Assembly: GCA_012656075.1 (NCBI GenBank)
Contig: JAAKBF010000354.1
Span: 248,001 to 312,000, forward strand
Source of the DNA: Phytophthora hibernalis
Lineage: Eukaryota; Oomycota; Peronosporomycetes; Peronosporales; Peronosporaceae
DNA: 64,000 nucleotides
Direction: 5' to 3'
Positions 57,566-64,000 of this stretch are shown piece after piece (within the stretch, counting starts at the first letter, position 1; each line of letters starts with the position of its first letter). Both the position numbers and the translations under genes were made by a program. The notes under the pieces are model-generated. The model did no database searches and was not told the DNA's origin. It saw only the letters and a list, made by a program, of their open reading frames with translations.

Positions 57566-58015
57566 TCAACCGAACCCCTCTGCTGCCGGCATTACTACCA
57601 ATATCTTGGCCATGTGACTGAGCACATCCAGCGTCTCGTTGATGTAGACAACGGCGCGCGGTCTGGATATGCCTAAGGCTGTAGCTGCCTCGTCCATGGT
57701 GCCGCCCTGGGCCAGGTACATCATCGTCAACGCTACGCGTTTGAAAACCTTGTTCTTGCAGTTGGGGCCAGGTTCGCGTTCCCAAGATGCGTGCACCAGC
57801 TCGTAGATGCGCAGGAACGACACCTTGTCGCAGCGCAGCTTCTTGTGGAACCAACTGGTTTCCGGTGTGCTCAGTGCTGTCTCGAACGTTCGGACCCGAA
57901 ACGTCATGAAGGCCTTGGGCGGCCTCCTGAGACCGCCTTTGTCGGCAGCAACGACTACCGCGCTCAGACAAGCACCCACCACTACAGCTAATATTGCCGC
58001 CGTGACGTCGTCCAT
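57566..58015 (-). pseudogene. HARBI1-like (PIF/Harbinger) transposase, N-terminal fragment
   Basis: From ATG 58015 (MDDVTAAILAVVVGACL) the frame runs for about 150 residues. It contains FRVRTFETAL, a segment with LRCDKVSFLRIYELV and VFKRVALTMMYLAQGGTMDEAATALGISRPRAVVYI. This is the helix-rich DNA-binding part that precedes the DDE domain in HARBI1-type transposases. The frame stops at 57566, and the following sequence does not continue into the catalytic domain. The gene is thus truncated, with a Pro-rich frame and direct repeats beyond. Confidence 0.6.
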
Positions 58016-58186
58016 GGAGCAAATGTGCGATGGCTGGAACTCCCGGTTGAGGTGGTTCCAGAACAAGAGGTTCGGAACGCCAAATTCATAAAACGGTACA
58101 GTATTTTGACCAATTAAAATATTATTTAGCTGTCAGCTCAGAACGCGTTCCCCACTTGAACCAGGACCTTAAGACTCGCAACACGG

Positions 58187-59430
58187 TTGATTTTTCAGAT
58201 AATCGCCAGCTTTTCAACTCTCGAAACCAACGCTCACGCTGATCAGATTTTCAACGGCGATGAAACAGCACTCTATAAGATCCCGAAGAGCAAGCGGGTT
58301 TTTGCTGTGCGTCGGTCAAAGAATGTGTGGACCACGACTCCTACAACCAGTTTTCACATGGCCATTATTGCTTGCGTAAACTACCTCCTCGACAGCGCGC
58401 TAAATTTGACGCTTCTCGCACGTCCGTTGGACACACGAGCTCACATGTTACAGTTTAGCAACATTTGGCACTTCCTTTGGATACGTGTCTTATTATATCC
58501 GCCCGTATTCCGTCGCGTATGCGTTGTTGTCGTTCTGTACCGTCAAGTACGCGCTTATTTATCTGCAGGTGTGGCGTCATTGCTCAAGTCCAAAAGGACG
58601 TGAACGTTGTGCGCCGAGTAGTTTACAGAGCCAGGTCGCATCCCACAGCGCATCGGGGTTTCTCTCCCCCTGTGTGTATTCTACCCGGGAAAACGGTGAA
58701 GCTCGACATACTAAAAGGGTGTGAAGTGCCTGGAACTGGTGTGACCGCAACACCTTGAGGGATTTTGATCATTGATCTTTTCAAATCGTGGCTCACATTT
58801 TCGCTGCCGCCATGCCTGCTACAGTCAAACGACCACTCATTCTGGTAATGGATGGATGCAGCTCACACTACTCGCACTCAACGATTAAGCTGGCCGACAA
58901 GCTCTATGTCGTGCTGATTGGTCTACCGGGTAATGCTACCCATCTCTTTCAGCCGATCGACGTGGCCGTATTTGCGTCTTTTAAGGACAACCTGCAAGTT
59001 CTGGTGAATGAGTTTGTCGACGAATATGCTGATGGAGGTTGCTTCATCGATAAAGTGAATGCTGTGTGTATCTCGTGCATGGCTTGGCAGCGATGCAATT
59101 GGGACGCCAATGTGATGTCCGGGTTCAAGGTGTGTGACCTCTTCCCACTTTCGCTCGTGAACATACAACACCGAATGTGTCTCTACAGTAGAAATGAGAC
59201 GCCAGCAGACCTCCGATTGGCAGCGTGAATGACTGAGCTAGCTATTCGCCGGGAGGTTCTTGCCTGTTGCCAACAAAAAGAAAAGGAAGACCGCGCCGGT
59301 GATCGGACGAATACTGACCGCTTAGCAAATGGAGGAGTTGGAGGTGAAGAAGACCAATAAGACCAAGAAAACTAAGAAGACGACGAGCGACATCACTGTT
59401 GAAACTATAGACCAGACTGCGGTTGTATAA
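58187..59430 (+). pseudogene. pogo/Tigger-like (DDE_1) transposase, degraded
   Basis: FNGDETALYKIPKSKRVFAV at about 58250-58310 holds the first Asp, followed by SKNVWTTTPTTSFHMAIIACV. After a scrambled stretch (58400-58620) comes VCILPGKTVKLDILKGCEVPG, then LILVMDGCSSHYSHS at about 58838-58880 (second Asp) and LPGNATHLFQPIDVAVFASFK (third Asp). NVMSGFKVCDLFPLSLV and a Lys-rich tail (KKKRKTAPVIGRILTA, EVKKTNKTKKTKKTTSD) end at 59430. The N-terminal CENP-B/Psq helix-turn-helix region is missing; its place is taken by the oppositely oriented HARBI1 fragment. Stops and frame changes make it inactive. Confidence 0.75.
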
Positions 59431-59559
59431 ATGGGAAGCAAAACACGCATACATAGTGTTAGTATACATATTGCATGGTACTAATAGAAGCTTGCTGGTT
59501 TATACGTACAATTTTAACGCGGATAATTAACCATGCATTACTCATGGCAACATACCCTG

Positions 59560-59645
59560 CTCCGTTGGACGGGGATCGAACCCACATCCTGTACAACGGC
59601 CCTCAATAATCCCTGCTCTTTGACCAGCTGAGTTGTCAGCGATGT
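59560..59645 (-). repeat. tRNA-like sequence, probably the head of a SINE
   Basis: The minus strand contains CTCAGCTGGTCAAAGAGCA (D-arm/A-box) and, about 40 bases further on, GTGGGTTCGATCCCCG (T-arm/B-box). These are the internal RNA polymerase III promoter boxes at normal tRNA spacing. The 3' side reads CCAACGGA but the 5' side does not form the matching acceptor stem, so a functional tRNA is unlikely. tRNA-headed SINEs are known in oomycetes. The element's tail would run toward lower coordinates into AT-rich DNA. Confidence 0.45.
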
Positions 59646-60621
59646 TCTCAGAATATTGGTCAGCATACGGTTACGTGCTGACAAACCTGCCTAAATTTAT
59701 ATCTCGATCAATCTGATCAATGTGTCGGTATCTGATCAATGGGTTTGCTGTGTGCAAATGACCTCACCACAGGGATGTCTCATACAGGTTATCCATCGAC
59801 AACGCCAGATTGGCCGCTCTGCACATTTAAAAGTCTAAACGCGCTACGAAACTGTTTGCCGCAAATTTGTGGATGCCTGCGTATATTATTATGTTCAATG
59901 CCTTATCGCGCTTATTTGGAAGCTGGATAAAAACACAAGAAATCCTGAGAAAGAAGCTTTCGGAAACTGTCATTCTTTATTACTAACTCGTCTCCGTTGA
60001 TGCGCAACGACATCAGGAAAAATGGTTTTTGAAAGAAACACTTAACTGGTTGTTGACCTGATGTCTTTGTAAAATTACACCATCGATCGCCACATTAGCT
60101 CTGAAATAAATGTCAGACATTATTTTAGATCAAATAATGTAGATAACTTAATTAAAGTATTGCGACCTTCCAAATAGAATAATCTGGACATGTTGCAGAG
60201 GGAAGGTTGCATATCCGGAATGGCTTCAATCGCTGAGCAGCAAGATCCGTGGAGAAAGATTTCATTGTCGCTGTCAGGTGGACCGACTCAGAAGATCGAC
60301 GTGGGTTACATACCCCTTATTTCTGGATGGTCATCAAATTGAGCTTCTGATACTCTAGCGTATCGGAACGCCGGCGACACAGGAGACATCATCTTGGAGA
60401 GCAATTCCCACATCTCAGTAATTACTACTGCGAATATATGTGCAAACAGTATTTTCAACTCATGCATTTAGTAGTTTAAGTATACTAGTATTCACTGTGT
60501 GCAAAATAATAGGAGTACTGTTGGTTTGACGGACACTAATACGATGTTGCAATCCTAGTATATACATTCACAGTAAAACACGAATGCTCTCGTCATCCAT
60601 TGACGGACACTAATACGATGT
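59646..60621. other. Intergenic, AT-rich
   Basis: No gene is recognised. TTGACGGACACTAATACGAT plus TGTTG occurs as a 24-bp direct repeat at 60526-60549 and 60600-60623; the second copy abuts the LINE 3' end. Confidence 0.5.
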
Positions 60622-63600
60622 TGAATTTGAATTTGAAGTGAGGTACATTAACGTCAATTAGTCTAAACTAACGCCACCTAATGCCCATGCCCATCCAACG
60701 CCAGTAATACAATCGGAGGATTTCGGCCGCGCTTATGCCTCTAGCAAGGCGTCGGCCTACCTTACAGGTTACATCTGGTCCGCTGCGATCTCCGAGGTGA
60801 TCGTCGTCTCTTGAACATGTAACCACTGTCTCACATCCCTATCTATGAAGTCCGTAATGCGACTCCATCGCCGCCCCGCGTGTGGGCATTCCCCGCATTC
60901 CAGTGCATCTGTTTGCCCGTTGTCGGCGCCAATTTGGCGAGTTCCGCAGCAGTCATGTTGTACTCTCGTGGCTGCGTCGTTCAGCTGCTCACTACCACCG
61001 CGTCCGCCGCTCGCCGGGCCCGCCAATAACCCCTGTCAAGTTTTCGCCTTCGGTGGCTTCCTCGTAGTGGGTTGACGTATGACATCAGCGTGGTCCCCCA
61101 GTACGTGGACTGGTTGCCAGTGTTGCGTCCTACAGCGCCACAAACCTTGAAGTAATCCCAATTGCTACACGCAAGTTGCAGTGTGTAATCTCCTGTCCCC
61201 CTGTGTACCTTGAACACCTTCGTGCCGCTGCTCCCTGGGTGCTTCGCTCCGACAGCTCTGCCGGCAACTGCTACTACATAACAGTATCCTCCTCGAGTAG
61301 CCCCTTGGATCCCTTCATCCCTGTCCGCTCCTAGGACTGTGCAGATGAGCGTGCTGATGCGGTCTTGCATCGTTGGTGGAAGCGCGGCCAGGCAATCCAT
61401 TGCGACGTCAATATGTCCGGTGCGAAGCCCTGCCACATGGTGGGCTGCCGATACATCATTGTGGGTGTCGAAGTGCGCTACGCGCCACCTCCACACCGCC
61501 AGTAGGTAGAGCCCCGCCCCCAAACTCCAGCAACACGCCGCGGTCTTTTCGATCTGGTCTCCCAGCCCTTCCATTTGGTCCGCCAGTAGCTCGGCGACAA
61601 CCGTTCCCGTCGCCGCCGTGATCCCTGTGGGTGTCGTCGGTAGTGTGAGCAAGAAGATAGCTTCATCAAAGTTGGCGAGTCGCAGTCCTGCTGATCGCCA
61701 CCGGGTTACTAGCGTCCGTCTCAGCAGCGTGGCTGCTGGGCAGCTCCAAAAGACGTGGTGCAACTCAATACGTTCGATCCGCCCACATTCTGGGTACGGG
61801 CAGCTCAACCTCACCGACACCGGGTCGTACAAGGTTATGGCGTGGTGTTTGAGTCGTAATAACAGTTGCTCTCCCCATGGGTTGAGCCCCACCACACGAC
61901 TAATCCTTTTCCAGGCCAGCTTGTTCAGGCCGGCCGCCGCCAGTTCGCTCTCAGTTGTCCATCTCTCTCGCCTGTTGGCAGCGATGGCAAGCCCTTTGTC
62001 AGCGGCAAGTCGCCGCAGTTTGTCTTGAAAGTCTTCCGCGGGGTTTTACATCGTCGACGTCCCGCCCAGAGTCAGACCATTCTACCGATCCGCTGGTGCG
62101 GATGCACGTCGGTGATGCGAGCCGCTGTCCCCACCTCCGTCAGCATGGCGTTTACCAAGTCCCGATGGGAAGATAGTGGCCCCTTCACCTCGCCCTCGTT
62201 CACCTCAGCCTCGCTGGTCCGCCGTAGATCGTCGGTCAATCGCCACATGTGTATCCTCCGTCGTTGTGTAGCGGACGACCCTGTGTGCGCTCCGCGTCTC
62301 GTTAGTTGAGGGTAATTCAATAATAGCAACTTCGTTAGGGTGCCAACTTGGCGTTGGACTGGTTTGATTACCTTGGCAGCGATCGCCGTCACCAGCAACC
62401 CTCCATTATCCACCCATTCCCAATGAATGACGTCCTTTAGCTGTTGGCCAACCTTACAGATCTTTTTGAACAGCGTTGTCGGCGCGATGATCCTCCCCGT
62501 GGCCGTGTACAAGCGCACGTCCGCCATGTATAGGTACGGGAGCCACTCCATGCAGAAGACCATATTAGCCGCCGCCTCCGTCGCAATGTATCGTGCGCAA
62601 AGCGGCCCTTGCAGAGGTGCCAGGTCCACTAAAATGCGACGTTCTTTCCATTTAAGCACTACCGGCCCCTTGAAGTACGCTGTGCTTTGGTGGGCCAGCA
62701 CCATGTCCAGTTTCTCCGGCAGTGCGTCTGGGCTGCCGTGCGTGACGCAGATCCGTACCCCTGTCGTCCAAAGGGTCGGGCACATGCGTCTGCTGGTTGC
62801 ATGAGTCGGTGTATGTCGTGGTGTGACGTACATCGCGTTTGCTATCGCCTTGCTGCTGTTGTCGGCAACCACATCTCCGATAAGGCGGGTTTCTGTGTCC
62901 GCCTCCACAGCCCAAATGTTGACGGTGACTGCCGCCAGAGCCATAAGTTCGGTCTGCCGGTCAGGAACGGCTCACCCTCCCTGATTCCTAGGGAGCGCCG
63001 CGACATGCTCGTTCAGCCCTGCACGCCCAATTACCGTGCCATCGGTAAAGCGAGCGTGCCACACAAAATTCTTGATCATCCGTTGAAAGGCGATGATCGT
63101 TGCGCGGAGGACCAGATGTGCCGCCCAATGCATAGCAGCTTGGGGATCACGATGGCCATGACCACCAAGCTGCGTTGGTCCGCCGCCGTCGTTTTCCGCG
63201 CTGCAAGCGCCAGCCGCGTATTCAGATGCGTTCTGGCTAACTGCCACGTGTAGTTCTCATAGGGAACGCTGCCGACCGGTATGCCCAAGTATCTGGATAG
63301 TACCGTTGGTCACTGCACTTTCAGTGGCTCGGGCAGTTCAGGCCTTCGAGCTGCAGTCGCTGGGTGAAGAGCTATACCTAACGTCTTCCCCTCGTTCAAT
63401 TTGAGCCCCGAGGCCATCGCGAAGACTCGCGCGATCGCCAGGACAATGATGACCTCTGCAGGTCGCCGCACATAACATGCAGTATCATCAGCGTACCCGC
63501 CAACTTTGAGTTTCACCGTACCGGCGGCGCTGCGCAAAGTGATCCCTGCAATGTTCGCATCATTGTCGATTCTCCGGTACAGCGCCTCAAGAAGTAGCAC

Positions 63601-64000
63601 AAACAGCAAAGGCGCCAGAGGGCACCCTTGCCGGATTCCGCAAGTTACCTCCACCCAACGAGATCTGTATCCGTTCGCGAGAAATCTGACCTTGGTCCCT
63701 TCATGTAGTCCCCTCATCGCCGCGATGAATTCCACTCTTTCTGAATGTCCGTCTTGACAGCGTCCCATGCCTTCGCCCAATGCACTGCGCCCGTGAGGCC
63801 GCTCGGTAACTCGTCCAGAAAATCCTGCAACTTCTGCGTCGTAGCGGTGCGTACGGCATCGCGTGCAATGGGCGGTGGCGCGTAAACCGCAGTTGGCTTC
63901 CTGATACGCACGTGATCTGATGGACACCTGAGGTGTAAGCGCATCGCGTTGTGGTCCGCCTGCGTCTCCGTGCGCCACACCTCCACCTCAGCGATCCATT
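60622..64000 (-). mobile_element. LINE (non-LTR retrotransposon), 5' end beyond the window
   Basis: The element runs on the minus strand from beyond 64000 to a short TTCAAA-type tandem tail at 60622-60640, typical of LINE 3' ends. Its ORF2 is described separately. The 5' half (endonuclease and ORF1) is outside the window. Confidence 0.7.
60769..64000 (-). pseudogene. LINE ORF2 reverse transcriptase, partial and frame-broken
   Basis: Reading leftward: WVEVTCGIRQGCPLAPLLF and GGYADDTACYV (catalytic YADD at about 63485-63500) mark the reverse transcriptase palm. LKLNEGKT and YLGIPVG follow, then a thumb-like region with FVWHARFTDG. A long C-terminal part comes next (62944-62072), a zinc motif in LSCPYPECGRIERIELHHVFWSCPAA (about 61745-61830), and a further domain with WDYFKVCGAVGRNTGNQSTYWG before the likely stop at 60769. 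Frame changes occur near 63290, 62960, 62060 and 61020. The reverse transcriptase copies LINE RNA at the target site. This copy is inactive as read, but the domains are well preserved, so it is young or partly affected by sequence error. Confidence 0.75.

Noticed and set aside
59560..59645. Functional tRNA gene
   Set aside because: Internal promoter boxes are present but the acceptor stem does not pair, so it is listed as a SINE-like repeat instead.
1..64000. CRISPR arrays, operons or ribosome-binding sites
   Set aside because: The DNA is eukaryotic; no regularly spaced repeats of CRISPR type occur and the genes have introns and their own promoters.

Overview
The window reads as nuclear DNA of a plant-associated oomycete, most like Phytophthora or a close peronosporalean. 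The evidence is: short GT-AG introns of about 50-90 bp in the conserved genes; oomycete-type initiators (TCATTC or CATTTT followed by a T-rich stretch) upstream of several start codons; two paralogous secreted proteins with an RxLR-like motif just after the signal peptide; a secreted jacalin-like protein; and a typical oomycete mix of Ty3/gypsy, Tc1/mariner, pogo, PIF/Harbinger, MULE and LINE sequences.

Layout. 1-30.5 kb is repeat-rich and gene-poor: a PIF/Harbinger remnant, a small MITE, a jacalin-like gene (minus, 3.7-4.3 kb), decayed gypsy gag-protease sequence (9.6-12.0 kb), a second gypsy gag (13.1-18.9 kb) split by a Tc1/mariner element that still has both terminal repeats, a Ulp1-like fragment, another MITE, and a MULE transposase (25.7-27.5 kb). 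30.6-41.3 kb is a compact housekeeping island: a CNNM/DUF21-CBS membrane protein, CHMP6/VPS20, HMG-CoA lyase (all minus), then UTP10/HEATR1 (plus, about 6.3 kb), which diverges from HMG-CoA lyase across about 200 bp. 43.2-44.1 kb holds an intact ZIP metal transporter. 48.5-54.3 kb holds the two intact tandem secreted paralogues, separated by AT-rich DNA full of TACATGTA words and fold-back palindromes. 54.5-64 kb is again transposon-dominated: a gene remnant, a retroelement ORF1, HARBI1-like and pogo fragments, a tRNA-like (SINE) sequence and a LINE that runs off the right edge.

The conserved genes do not form one pathway. They cover endosomal sorting (CHMP6), ribosome biogenesis (UTP10), leucine/ketone-body metabolism (HMG-CoA lyase), metal handling (ZIP, CNNM) and, outside the island, host-interface secreted proteins (jacalin-like and the RxLR-like pair). 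A gene-dense core beside a repeat-rich compartment with secreted gene duplicates fits the 'two-speed' genome pattern.

Reading caution: UTP10, CNNM, CHMP6 and the jacalin gene are well conserved but broken by one-base frame slips, most of them at short homopolymers. I read these as probable sequence errors rather than gene death. The same error source probably inflates the apparent decay of the transposons.
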